Shown: one piece after another, positions 55,296 through 63,966 of the stretch
Position numbering within the stretch: position 1 is the first letter of the stretch
How the letters are laid out: the number at the start of each line of letters is the position of its first letter
Assembly: GCF_900169265.1 (NCBI RefSeq)
Contig: NZ_FXYX01000009.1
Coordinates: forward strand, 1-64,000
Length of the DNA stretch: 64,000 nt
Direction of reading: 5' to 3'
Origin: Brevibacterium iodinum ATCC 49514
GTDB taxonomy: Bacteria > Actinomycetota > Actinomycetes > Actinomycetales > Brevibacteriaceae
The notes under the pieces: generated by a model
Databases searched by the model: none
The model's input: the letters and a program-made list of their open reading frames with translations, nothing else
Told to the model about the DNA's origin: nothing
Position numbers and translations under genes: made by a program

Positions 55296-55595
55296 TCACC
55301 GCAGTTCGTTCAGGGCCGTCTCCGCGCGACGCCGGCGGTCTTCGACTGACATCTCCCACCAATATTCGCCGCGTTCGCCGAGGCCGTGCTTCGCGACATT
55401 CACCCTCCGTCTCGCCTCCGCGAGATCATTCTCAGCACCCCGCCTCTTCGCCTGCTTGACGGCATTCCTCGCAGCGCCGAGGTGGCTCTTGAGTTCCTCG
55501 ATGACGCTGGGTTCCAGTGTTGGGTCGGTTCGTCGCCACCGGCGTCCCTTGACGATCAGCCACCGCTCGTCATCACTGTCGCTGTTCTCGCTCAT
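55296..55595 (-). CDS. Hypothetical 99-residue acidic/basic protein
   Basis: The frame from ATG at 55595 opens MSENSDSDDERWLIVKGRRWRR (visible as DDERWLIVKGRRWRR), then a Lys/Arg-rich coil (KSHLGAARNAVKQAKRRG) and ends DRRRRAETALNELR. It reads as a small helical, possibly nucleic-acid-binding protein. I do not recognise a family. A longer frame to 56498 overlaps the helicase gene and is a shadow. Confidence 0.6.
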   Translation of the reverse strand: MSENSDSDDERWLIVKGRRWRRTDPTLEPSVIEELKSHLGAARNAVKQAKRRGAENDLAEARRRVNVAKHGLGERGEYWWEMSVEDRRRRAETALNELR

Positions 55596-55667
55596 GCGAC
55601 GACTGTACCTCTCACCCCAGACGCAGCGCGTACGTCTCGTGGCACCGGCAGATGAGAGGATGGCCAG

Positions 55668-58600
55668 GTGCCTGACAACCGATCCGCCCTCCCCGCCGAT
55701 TGGCGTGACGCCTTCGCTCCTCTCGCCGCGGCGGCTCCGCATTCGCACACGCCCGTGGCCTTGGGATTCGAGCTCGTCCAAGTCATCCCCCGCACTTGGT
55801 TCGAAGCTCAGCACTCCGTCCTCCTCGACAAGGACGACGTCACCCCGGGCGCGAATCCGAGCCTCGCGATCCGCCCGCTCATGCTCAGCGAGTCCGACAA
55901 CTGGGTGAAGAAGACCCTGACCTGGCGCACCATCGACCGCATGGCCCGGCAGTTCGACATCGACCCGGCCCACCAGGAATGGTTCACCCAACTCGCGGGA
56001 CTCCGCACCCGCGGGAAGACGGACTTCACGCCCGACGGTGCGCCGTACCACCTCGGCGATTTCCGCACTCCCCTGCTGTGGGATCACTTCACGCAGGGGA
56101 AGAAGCTCGGCATCGAATTCGTCGGCATCAATCCGGCCATGACCATCCGCTTCGGGCACAGCGCGAAGGCCGCAATCGACATCCGCCGCAGCCAGAACCG
56201 CCTGCAGGTGCAGACGCGGGCAACGATCGACGAACGCGAATATGCCCCCGGACTGATCAAACCGATCTGGACGCACGGCTTCTTCGGCATCGACGTCACC
56301 AGCGGTTTCACCGTCACCCTCGCCCCTGCGGAGACCCCGACGAACGAATCCGCGCTGCCCGTGCTCCAGTCCCCCGGGCCGATCACGATCCCCGCGGCCG
56401 AGGCCGAAGAGTTCTTCGAGGAGTACTACCCGCAGCTGCGCTCCAGCGCCGAGGTCATCAGCAGCGACGCCACCGTCGCCTTCCCCCAGTACGGGCACCC
56501 CCGCCTCGTCGTCTTCGCCGCCTTCGGCGCCGGCGACAAACTCTCCTTAAGCTGGTACTGGGAATACCAGGGACCCCGCCGCACCTTCCCCGTCATCGAC
56601 CGATTGAGGCTCAGCGCCGCCTCGGCGAGGGAACATGCGGAGCAACGCGAACTCGACTTCGAAGATGCCGTCGTCGCTGAGGTCGACAAACTCCTCGCCG
56701 ACACCCACGAAACCGGCTCCGCCCTGCCGACCATCAGAGACGTCGAACTCGACGACGCCGACACCGCGGATTTCGTCGTCAACGTCCTGCCCGGGCTCGA
56801 GGAGATCGAGCACGTCAAGGTCATCACGCGCGGGAAGAAGCAGCCGTACCGGGAGCTCGGCGGGGAGCCGAACGTGAAGATCACCTCGGTCGAGTCGGAC
56901 AAGAACGACTGGTTCGACCTCGGCTTCCAGATCAGCATCGACGGCCACCCGGTCCCCTTCGTCAAGCTGTACAAGGCGTTGGCCGCCGGGACGAAGAAGA
57001 TCAAGCTCTCCGACGACTCGTTCCTGTCGCTCAACAAGCCCATCTTCGAAAAACTCAAGGCCCTCCTCGCCGAGGCGGACCTCATCCCCGAATGGGAACC
57101 GGAGTCGCCGAAGATCTCCCGGATGCATGTGGGTCTGTGGTCGGATTTCGAGGACCTCGCCGACGAGTCCGAACCGGCCGCGACTTGGAGAGACTCGGTG
57201 CGCGCATTGGCCGACCTCGAACACCTGCCCGCCACCGAGGTGCCTGACCTGAATGGTGCGACACTGCGCCCGTATCAGGTGCAGGGATTCCGGTGGTTGG
57301 CACTGCTCTACCGGTGCCGCCTCGGCGGGATCCTCGCCGACGACATGGGCTTGGGTAAGACCCTGCAGACACTCGCGCTCATCAAGCATGCGAAGGCGAG
57401 CGCCCCCTTCCTCGTCGTCGCTCCCACCTCAGTGGTGCCGAATTGGGTGAAGGAGGCGACCGCGTTCGCCCCTGATCTCGATGTCCGTGTCGTGGCCGAG
57501 TCGACGCGGGCGCGTGGGGTCGACCTCGCCGAGGTGGCCTGTGGCGCCGATGTCATCGTCATGTCGTATGCGATGTTGAGGCTCGAGGAGACCCCGCTCT
57601 CGCGGATGGAGTGGGCGGGGCTCATCCTCGACGAGGCGCAGTTCGTCAAGAATTCGTCGGCGCAGACGCACCTGGCGGCGAAGGAGGTGCGGGCACCGTT
57701 CCGCTTGGCGTTAACCGGCACGCCTTTGGAGAACTCGCTCAAGGATGTGTGGTCACTGTTCTCGATCACGGCACCCGGACTGTTCCCGAGTCCTCACCGG
57801 TTCGAGGAAGAGTACGTGCGTCCGATCGAGTCGGGTGAGAACCCGGGTCGGATGCAGCGCCTGCAGCGGCGGATCCGACCGTTCATGATGCGGCGGACGA
57901 AGGATCTCGTCGCCGCGGATCTGCCGGCGAAGCAGGAACAGGTCATCTCGGTCGAGCTCAACGCCGCGCACCGGAGACTCTACGATCGGATTCTGCAGAA
58001 GGAGCGGAAGAAGATCCTCGGCTTCATCGACAGCGAATACGACAAGCAGCGGTTCATCGTCTTCCGGTCGCTGACGCTGCTGCGGATGCTCGCTCTCGAT
58101 CCGTCGATCGTCGATGCCGAACATACTGAGGTGCCGTCGTCGAAGTTGGCCGCGCTCCTGGAACGGCTCGACGATGTCATCGCCGAGGGCCACCGGTCGA
58201 TCGTGTTCAGCCAGTTCACGTCGTTCCTGGCCAATGTCGCCGCAGAGCTCGACGCTCGCGGGATCCCCAATGTAGTCCTCGACGGGTCGACGCGGAATCG
58301 TGGGGCCGTGGTCGACGCGTTCCGATCCGGTGAGGCGCCGGTGTTCCTCATCAGCCTCAAGGCCGGTGGGTTCGGGCTCAACCTCACCGAGGCGGACTAT
58401 GTCTTCCTCATGGATCCGTGGTGGAATCCCGCCTCGGAGAATCAGGCGATCGACCGGGCGCATCGGATCGGGCAAACGAAGAACGTCATGGTCTACCGCT
58501 ATGTCGCCGAGGGCACGATCGAGGAGAAGGTGCTCGCCCTGCAGAAGCGCAAGGCCGAACTCTTCGACGACCTCATGTCCGATTCCGGAACCTATGAGGG

Positions 58601-58673
58601 CCGCGGCCCCGGCGGTCAGGCCTTCAGCCAGACCGTGACCGCCGCGGACATCAAGGGGCTGCTCGAGGGGTAG
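55668..58673 (+). CDS. SNF2-family DEAD/DEAH-box helicase
   Basis: This 1001-residue protein has an N-terminal region of about 500 residues (a SWIM-less accessory part) and two RecA-like lobes: LRPYQVQGFRWLALL, GGILADDMGLGKT (Walker A, about residue 547-560), DEAQ (motif II, LILDEAQFVKN), ALTGTPLENS (III), then FVFSQFTSF-type (here IVFSQFTSF), SLKAGGFGLNL (V) and DRAHRIGQ (VI). It likely moves on dsDNA or displaces proteins. The GTG start at 55668 is plausible. It resembles the HelZ/RapA-like bacterial group, often with unknown targets. Confidence 0.92.
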   Translation: MPDNRSALPADWRDAFAPLAAAAPHSHTPVALGFELVQVIPRTWFEAQHSVLLDKDDVTPGANPSLAIRPLMLSESDNWVKKTLTWRTIDRMARQFDIDPAHQEWFTQLAGLRTRGKTDFTPDGAPYHLGDFRTPLLWDHFTQGKKLGIEFVGINPAMTIRFGHSAKAAIDIRRSQNRLQVQTRATIDEREYAPGLIKPIWTHGFFGIDVTSGFTVTLAPAETPTNESALPVLQSPGPITIPAAEAEEFFEEYYPQLRSSAEVISSDATVAFPQYGHPRLVVFAAFGAGDKLSLSWYWEYQGPRRTFPVIDRLRLSAASAREHAEQRELDFEDAVVAEVDKLLADTHETGSALPTIRDVELDDADTADFVVNVLPGLEEIEHVKVITRGKKQPYRELGGEPNVKITSVESDKNDWFDLGFQISIDGHPVPFVKLYKALAAGTKKIKLSDDSFLSLNKPIFEKLKALLAEADLIPEWEPESPKISRMHVGLWSDFEDLADESEPAATWRDSVRALADLEHLPATEVPDLNGATLRPYQVQGFRWLALLYRCRLGGILADDMGLGKTLQTLALIKHAKASAPFLVVAPTSVVPNWVKEATAFAPDLDVRVVAESTRARGVDLAEVACGADVIVMSYAMLRLEETPLSRMEWAGLILDEAQFVKNSSAQTHLAAKEVRAPFRLALTGTPLENSLKDVWSLFSITAPGLFPSPHRFEEEYVRPIESGENPGRMQRLQRRIRPFMMRRTKDLVAADLPAKQEQVISVELNAAHRRLYDRILQKERKKILGFIDSEYDKQRFIVFRSLTLLRMLALDPSIVDAEHTEVPSSKLAALLERLDDVIAEGHRSIVFSQFTSFLANVAAELDARGIPNVVLDGSTRNRGAVVDAFRSGEAPVFLISLKAGGFGLNLTEADYVFLMDPWWNPASENQAIDRAHRIGQTKNVMVYRYVAEGTIEEKVLALQKRKAELFDDLMSDSGTYEGRGPGGQAFSQTVTAADIKGLLEG

Positions 58674-58705
58674 GGGCCTTAGGCACGTACCCCGTCACAC
58701 CCCTC
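58665..58705. terminator. Stem-loop between helicase and CstR genes
   Basis: GAGGGGT (58665-58671) pairs with ACCCCTC (58699-58705), with inner GGGG/CCCC. It overlaps the end of the helicase gene. The two genes converge on it. Confidence 0.5.
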
Positions 58706-58713
58706 CGTCCTCA

Positions 58714-59025
58714 TCAGGCCATTGAGAGGAAGAGCTTCTCGAGCTCTTCAGTGCGCACTTCGTCCTCGTCATCCTCGAGGCACTCCCGCAGTGCCGTCGA
58801 GATGATGAGGAATCCCGCCCGGTCGAGTGCCTTCGACACCGCCGAGAGCTGGTGGATGACGTCTCGACAGTGGCTTCCGTCCTGCACAGCGGTGATCACC
58901 GCGCCGAGCTGCCCCTGTGCCCGGCGCAGTCGATTGAGGACCTTCTTCTGCGCGGCAGGGTCGGCGAGCATCCGCTCTCCCGGGTCCGCTTCTGTCTCAG
59001 TCGGAGCAGTGTCGCGTTCGCTCAT
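58714..59025 (-). CDS. CsoR-family repressor, CstR-like persulfide sensor
   Basis: This 103-residue, all-helical protein has the CsoR fold (LNRLRRAQGQLGAVITAVQ, HCRDVIHQLSAVSKALDRAG). CsoR copper sensors need Cys-His-Cys; here the cysteines are 53 and 82, and the position four before the second Cys, normally His, is Ala78. This is the pattern of CstR, which senses persulfides and polysulfides. The divergent operon with a persulfide dioxygenase-rhodanese fits. Two palindromic operators lie between. Confidence 0.87.
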   Translation of the reverse strand: MSERDTAPTETEADPGERMLADPAAQKKVLNRLRRAQGQLGAVITAVQDGSHCRDVIHQLSAVSKALDRAGFLIISTALRECLEDDEDEVRTEELEKLFLSMA

Positions 59026-59060
59026 CGTCGTCCTTTCACGTTCTCGATGTTGACATCAAC

Positions 59061-59078
59061 TATACCCCTAAGGGTATA
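59061..59078. promoter_or_regulatory. CsoR/CstR operator 1
   Basis: TATACCCCTAAGGGTATA, a near-perfect 18-bp palindrome, in the gap between the CstR gene and the small Cys-rich protein. The ATACCCC...GGGGTAT layout is the usual site of CsoR-family proteins. Confidence 0.8.
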
Positions 59079-59086
59079 TTTACTGG

Positions 59087-59102
59087 ATACCCCCTGGGGT
59101 AT
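59087..59102. promoter_or_regulatory. CsoR/CstR operator 2
   Basis: ATACCCCCTGGGGTAT, a 16-bp palindrome 8 bp from the first. Two sites match the two operators known for the staphylococcal cst operon, as I recall. It lies 50 bp before the small protein start at 59152. Confidence 0.8.
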
Positions 59103-59151
59103 ATGGAATTGATGACGAACCGGCCCGCTATGGCCGAAGAAGGAGACAGCT

Positions 59152-59337
59152 ATGTGTCGAGCAGCGACGTGCCGAGTATGCGGAAAGACCACGTGGGCAG
59201 GATGCGGGCAACACATCCAGTCGGTGAAGAGCACGGTCCCGGCTGGCCAGTGGTGCAGCGGCAAGCACACCCAGGCCGAAGAGGATGCGGCCCGAGCGGC
59301 CAAGCCCGGGTTCTTCTCCCGCCTCTTCGGCCGCTGA
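59152..59337 (+). CDS. Small Cys-rich protein of the persulfide operon
   Basis: This 61-residue protein opens MCRAATCRVCGKTTWAGCG and has Cys at 2, 7, 10, 18 and 35, with QWCSGKH near the middle. The tail ends FFSRLFGR. AAGGAG lies before the ATG. The CxxC pattern suggests zinc or persulfide binding. I have seen similar small proteins beside sulfurtransferases but know no function. The dioxygenase starts 47 bp later on the same strand, so both are under the same operators. Confidence 0.7.
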   Translation: MCRAATCRVCGKTTWAGCGQHIQSVKSTVPAGQWCSGKHTQAEEDAARAAKPGFFSRLFGR

Positions 59338-59384
59338 CCCGGGCGGCAGACCAAACACCCGTCGACCACGGAAAGAAGACTCCC

Positions 59385-60773
59385 ATGCTCCTCGAACGCA
59401 TCTTCGACACCGACCTCGCCCATGCCAGCTACGTCATCGCCTGCCAGGCCAGCGGGGAGGCGATCGTCGTCGATCCCCGCCGGGACATCGCGGTCTACCG
59501 CGACTTCGCCGACCGCCACGGACTGACGATCACCGCCGTCACCGAGACCCACATCCACGCCGACTACCTCTCCGGCACCCGCGAACTCGCCGCCGCCACC
59601 GGAGCGACGATGTACGTCTCCGACGAAGGCGGACCCGACTGGTCATACGGGGCGGGCTTCGACGACGCGGTGCGCCTGCACGACGGTGACGAGATCGCCC
59701 TCGGCAACATCACCCTGCGCGCCTCGCACACCCCCGGCCACACTCCCGAGCACCTATCGTTCCTCGTCACCGACGGTGCCCAGGCCGACGCACCGGGGTT
59801 CATGCTCACCGGCGACTTCGTGTTCGTCGGGGACACCGGACGCCCGGACCTCCTCGACGAGGCGGTCGGCGGCTCCGATACCCGCTTCGCCGGTGCCCGC
59901 GACCTCTTCGCCAGCCTCCGCGACCGCCTGCTCACCCTCCCCGACTACGTGCAGATCCTGCCTGCCCACGGCGCCGGAAGCGCCTGCGGCAAAGCCCTGG
60001 GCTCCGTTCCGACGACCACCGTCGGCTACGAGCGCGCCTTCGCCTGGTGGTCGCCGTTCCTCCAGAGCGGCGATGAGCAGGGCTTCGTCGACGAACTGCT
60101 GTCCGGGCAGCCCGACGCCCACGCCTACTTCGCCAGGATGAAGACCGAGAACCGGGAGGGCCCGTCACTCCTCGGCGAACTCGCAGAGCTCGAGGAATTC
60201 GACGCCGGTCGCGTGCAGGAGCGGATCGAGGACGGCTCGGCGGCTTTCATCGACACCCGTCCGACCGCGGATGTCCGTGCCGGCACCCCGGCCGGGGCTC
60301 TGCACATCCCGGGGCCCGGAAAGTCCGCGAGCTTCGGCGCCTGGGTCTTCGACCCGGCTGCAGAGTCGACGCCGATCGTCGTCCTCGCCGACGACGCAGA
60401 GCAGGCAGCGGAGTTCCGGGATCATCTCATCAGGGTCGGCATCGACACGGTCACCGGCTACGCGACGTCGCTGAACGGGATGGAGCTGCATCCGGTCGAG
60501 CTGGTCGCCCCGGCGAACCTGGCGGACGCAGCCGACATCCGCCTCCTCGATGTCCGTTCGAAGATCGAGCACGCCGGCGGCCACATCCCCGGTGCGACCC
60601 AACTCAGCGGCGGCCGCGCCCTGTGGGAACTCGACCGCCTGCCGAGCGAAGGCCGGATCGTCACCTACTGCCAGAGCGGCACCCGCAGCGCCATCACCGC
60701 CAGCGCCCTGCGCCGCGCCGGATACCGGGTCGCGGAGCTGGCCGGCTCCTACGACGCCTGGCGGTCGCTCTAG
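59385..60773 (+). CDS. Persulfide dioxygenase-rhodanese fusion (CstB-like)
   Basis: This 462-residue protein has an N-terminal metallo-beta-lactamase domain (THIHADYLSGTREL with His56, His58; HTPGHTPEH about 115; LTGDFVFVGDTGRPD) of the persulfide dioxygenase type. It oxidises glutathione- or low-molecular-weight persulfides to sulfite. A second domain (about 260-350) is rhodanese-like but lacks the active Cys (IVVLADDAE). The third, C-terminal rhodanese has Cys429 in TYCQSGTRS. This three-part layout is that of CstB, which makes thiosulfate. ATG at 59385 follows GAAAGAAG. Confidence 0.9.
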   Translation: MLLERIFDTDLAHASYVIACQASGEAIVVDPRRDIAVYRDFADRHGLTITAVTETHIHADYLSGTRELAAATGATMYVSDEGGPDWSYGAGFDDAVRLHDGDEIALGNITLRASHTPGHTPEHLSFLVTDGAQADAPGFMLTGDFVFVGDTGRPDLLDEAVGGSDTRFAGARDLFASLRDRLLTLPDYVQILPAHGAGSACGKALGSVPTTTVGYERAFAWWSPFLQSGDEQGFVDELLSGQPDAHAYFARMKTENREGPSLLGELAELEEFDAGRVQERIEDGSAAFIDTRPTADVRAGTPAGALHIPGPGKSASFGAWVFDPAAESTPIVVLADDAEQAAEFRDHLIRVGIDTVTGYATSLNGMELHPVELVAPANLADAADIRLLDVRSKIEHAGGHIPGATQLSGGRALWELDRLPSEGRIVTYCQSGTRSAITASALRRAGYRVAELAGSYDAWRSL

Positions 60774-60815
60774 TCCTGATTCGGAACAGGGAGCTGCCGG
60801 CCATCCGCGAGCCGC

Positions 60816-62381
60816 TTACCCCTCCAGATCGGGGATGATCGGAAGCTCGGTCGTCACCTCATCCCGGGGAACCACCTCGGCGCTGGTGGCAGTGTTGTCC
60901 ACGGAATCGTCGGCGGGCATACCGGTCAGCCGTTCGGGGCGAAGGATCTCGCCGAGCTCATCCCGCTCGAGCAGTCCGTGCTCGACGACGAGATCGGCGA
61001 TGGATTCGTTCTTCGCCAGTGCTTCCTTCGCCAGTTTTGCTGCGGCGACATAGCCGATGACCGGGGCGAGCGCGGTGATAACGGTGACCGAGCGGTCGAC
61101 GGTGTCCTCGATATGCGCCTCGTTGGCGGTGATGCCATTGACGCAGTTGATGCGGAAAGTCTGGGCCGCGCGTTCGAGCCAGGTGATCGACTGGAACAGC
61201 GAGTGGGCGATGATCGGTTCGAAGGCGTTGAGCTGCAGCTGTCCGCCTTCGACGGCCATGGACACGGTGACGTCGGCGCCGGCCACGGAGTACGCGACCT
61301 GGGATACCGCCTCGGGGATGACGGGATTGACCTTGCCGGGCATGATCGACGATCCCGCCTGGCGGGCGGGCAGGTTGATCTCACCGATGCCGGCCTGCGG
61401 CCCCGAGGACAGCAGGCGCAGGTCGTTGGCGATCTTCGACATCTTCAGCGCGCTGCGCTTGAGCGCACCCGAGAAGGTGATGAAAACACCCGTATCGGAG
61501 GTCGATTCGACGAGGTCGCCGGCCGTTTTCAGGTCGAGTCCGGTGATCTGCCGCAGGTGCTTGATGACCGCTTCCTTGTAACCGACCGGGGCGTTGATCG
61601 AGGTGCCGATCGCGGTCGCGCCCATGTTTACCTCGCCGAGGAGGGCGACGGCTTCCTCGAGACGTTCGACGTCCTCGCGCAGGGTCGTGGCGAAGGCGTT
61701 GAACTCCTGACCGAGCGTCATCGGCACGGCATCCTGCAGCTGGGTGCGCCCCACCTTGACGATATGGGCGAACTCGCGGCCCTTCGCGGCGAAGGCATCG
61801 GCAAGGAGCGTGAGTTCGCCGAGGAGGTTCTGCAGTGAGAACGCCAGCGCGATCTTGATCGCGGTCGGGTAGGTGTCGTTCGTCGACTGGCTGTGGTTCG
61901 TGTGGTCGTTGGGGTGGATGAACGCGTAGTCGCCCTTGGATCGGCCGGCGATCTCGAGGGCACGGTTGGTGATGACCTCGTTGGCGTTCATGTTCGTCGA
62001 GGTGCCGGCTCCGCCCTGGACGACGCCGACGGCGAACTGGTCGTGGAGTTTGCCTGACTTGATCTCTTCGCAGGCGGCGTCGATGAGGTTCGCGCGCTGG
62101 TCGTCGAGCGCGCCGATCTCAGCGTTCGCCCGAGCGGCGGCCTGTTTGACGCAGGCGAAGGCGCGGACGAAGTCGGGGTAGACGGAGATGGGACGGCGGG
62201 CGATGGGGAAGTTCTCATTCGCTCTGGCCGTGTGCACGCCCCAGTACGCGGTGTCGGGGATCTCGAGGCTGCCGATCGAGTCGGTCTCGGTGCGGGTGGG
62301 GAGGTTCGGGTTCGCCGCGGTCGGTGAGGTGAGGGGAAGGGAGGCGGTATTGGGTGATGCGGAGGCGTTTGGCTCAGTCAT
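60816..62381 (-). CDS. aspA: Aspartate ammonia-lyase AspA
   Basis: This 521-residue fumarase/aspartase-superfamily enzyme splits L-aspartate to fumarate and ammonia. The signature GSSIMPGKVNP is at about residue 345, and NMNANEVITNRA and NHSQSTNDTYPTA are conserved. The final 50 residues are longer and more acidic than in E. coli AspA (478 residues), and an N-terminal extension of about 30 Ser/Asn/Pro residues is unusual. No asparaginase or transporter is adjacent. Confidence 0.92.
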   Translation of the reverse strand: MTEPNASASPNTASLPLTSPTAANPNLPTRTETDSIGSLEIPDTAYWGVHTARANENFPIARRPISVYPDFVRAFACVKQAAARANAEIGALDDQRANLIDAACEEIKSGKLHDQFAVGVVQGGAGTSTNMNANEVITNRALEIAGRSKGDYAFIHPNDHTNHSQSTNDTYPTAIKIALAFSLQNLLGELTLLADAFAAKGREFAHIVKVGRTQLQDAVPMTLGQEFNAFATTLREDVERLEEAVALLGEVNMGATAIGTSINAPVGYKEAVIKHLRQITGLDLKTAGDLVESTSDTGVFITFSGALKRSALKMSKIANDLRLLSSGPQAGIGEINLPARQAGSSIMPGKVNPVIPEAVSQVAYSVAGADVTVSMAVEGGQLQLNAFEPIIAHSLFQSITWLERAAQTFRINCVNGITANEAHIEDTVDRSVTVITALAPVIGYVAAAKLAKEALAKNESIADLVVEHGLLERDELGEILRPERLTGMPADDSVDNTATSAEVVPRDEVTTELPIIPDLEG

Positions 62382-62437
62382 AGTGATTTCAGAGTCTCAC
62401 ATTTTGGCCGCTGACCGAAGGGGTAGTCGATGTGACC

Positions 62438-62761
62438 TCAGGAACTGAAGTGGTAGTCCGAGTGCGCCGCGCAGCGGGGGTTGAAAGGTGCGGCGCATTC
62501 CGGGCACCCATCGACACTCTTATACGTCTCGATCGTCAGTTCGCTCCAGCAGTTCCCGCACAGGATCGCGGGCTGGTCGAACTTCTCGCGTGGCCATTGC
62601 TGAGCGGGATGATCCGCAGTCTCAGAATGGCACAGGTGGCACGGATAGTAGCGGTCGCAGCAGGCGAAGCGGATCGCGATGATGTCGAGTTCGGTGGCGT
62701 AGTGGACGCACCGAGTGTGCTCAGCGACGGTCTTGCCGAAGACCTCGGGAGTTCGCGTCAT
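62438..62761 (-). CDS. CHY-type zinc finger protein
   Basis: This 107-residue protein has the CHY finger layout: TRCVHYATELDIIAIRFACC, YYPCHLCH, ILCGNCWSELT, CPECAAPFNPRC...H. The spaced Cys and His bind several zinc ions. In eukaryotes the domain sits in E3 ligases; free-standing bacterial proteins have no known role. The start ATG is at 62761. It lies 56 bp upstream of the aspA start on the same strand. Confidence 0.85.
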   Translation of the reverse strand: MTRTPEVFGKTVAEHTRCVHYATELDIIAIRFACCDRYYPCHLCHSETADHPAQQWPREKFDQPAILCGNCWSELTIETYKSVDGCPECAAPFNPRCAAHSDYHFSS

Positions 62762-62891
62762 CGCTCGTTCGTCCTCTCGTACGACTTTCGACCGAGAATG
62801 GTCCCGGTCGGATCCAGCCTAACTGCAGCGAATCGCTGCCGGTCGATTGCAATCAAACGGTCGCCCTAGTGTTCGCCCGCGTAGAGTGGAA

Positions 62892-62900
62892 CCCCCCCCC
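62892..62900 (+). repeat. Nine-C tract in the DUF2891 leader
   Basis: A run of nine C lies between a TAGAGT that could be a -10 (62882-62887) and the ribosome site GATGAGGA, 16 bp before the ATG at 62917. Homopolymers of this length are uncommon in this window. Confidence 0.7.
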
Positions 62901-62916
62901 GAGCCGATGAGGATCC

Positions 62917-63966
62917 ATGCCGCAGATTGACGACTACGTCCACCCCTTCGCCGAGGTGGCGCTGAGCAACGTCACCCGTGCATATCCGTTCGCCTCCCAT
63001 CATCTGGCGCGGAGTCTGGCCGATATTGTGCCAGCGGTGGAGAAGCACCCCGCATTCGCGAACTCCTATGACTGGCATTCAAGCGTGCATATGCACTACC
63101 TGCTGGCGTCTTTGCTGGAGACCGAGGTGGCGCAGGGGGCCGGTTGGCGCGAACGTGCGATCGTCGTTCTGTCCTCACACCTGAGCGAGGAGAATATGCT
63201 CGCCGAGGCGGCCTTTCTCCGTGAGAATCCCTCGTGGGAGCGGCCGTATGGCTGGGCGTGGGCGGCCGAACTCGACCGGGTGCTCAATGCCAGCGAAGTT
63301 CCGGAGTTGCGCGCGCTTGGTACCCACACGCAAGTGCTCGCCGAGACGGTTTTCGACTTGGTGGTTGCATGGCTGCCGAAGGTGGCCGCGCCGGTTCGGC
63401 ATGGAGTGCACTCGAATACGGCCTTCGGTCTGCGTCGTATCCTCATCGGTGCTCGTGCGGCAGACCGGCATGATGTTGTCGACGTCATCGCCGGTGCGGC
63501 GCGTCGATTCTTCGCCGAGGATGCCGCGTGGAACTTCCGGCAGGAACGCAGCGGTCACGACTTCCTCTCCCCCGGGCTGTGCGAGGCCGACCTCATGGCT
63601 GAGATCCTCACCGAGGATGAGCTTGCGTCATGGCTGTCAAGTTTCCTTTCGGAGCTGTCTCCCGAGTCGCCGGCGCTCACACCCGTAAAGGTCCTCGACC
63701 CTACCGACGGTCAGCAGAGCCATCTTTACGGTTTGGGACTCTCTGTCGCGGCATCGGTAATGCGACTAGCTCCGAAGCTAGAGGCGATCGCGGAGAATCC
63801 AAGCGATGATGTCCTCATGGTTCAAGCAAAAGGCATGCTCACGCGAGTCGATTCATTAATGGCGCCAGGACTCGAAGCTGCGGTGTCAGGCGAGTATGTA
63901 TCTTCCCATTGGCTCGCGACGTTTGCTTGGGAAGCATTGATTCAGCGAGTCGGCCATCAGCACTAG
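62917..63966 (+). CDS. DUF2891-family protein
   Basis: This 349-residue protein has the family marks YDWHSSVHMHYLLASLL (about residues 50-66), RPYGWAWAAEL, FGLRR and HDFLSPGLCEADLM, ending SHWLATFAWEAL. The repeated HW-type and Glu residues suggest an (alpha/alpha)6 glycosidase-like fold. No reaction is known for the family. The final 90 residues use more AT-rich codons than the rest, but the frame is complete. The stop is 34 bases before the window edge. Confidence 0.82.
   Translation: MPQIDDYVHPFAEVALSNVTRAYPFASHHLARSLADIVPAVEKHPAFANSYDWHSSVHMHYLLASLLETEVAQGAGWRERAIVVLSSHLSEENMLAEAAFLRENPSWERPYGWAWAAELDRVLNASEVPELRALGTHTQVLAETVFDLVVAWLPKVAAPVRHGVHSNTAFGLRRILIGARAADRHDVVDVIAGAARRFFAEDAAWNFRQERSGHDFLSPGLCEADLMAEILTEDELASWLSSFLSELSPESPALTPVKVLDPTDGQQSHLYGLGLSVAASVMRLAPKLEAIAENPSDDVLMVQAKGMLTRVDSLMAPGLEAAVSGEYVSSHWLATFAWEALIQRVGHQH

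Noticed and set aside
58714..59025. Copper sensor CsoR
   Set aside because: The His ligand position is Ala78 and the divergent genes concern persulfide, not copper.
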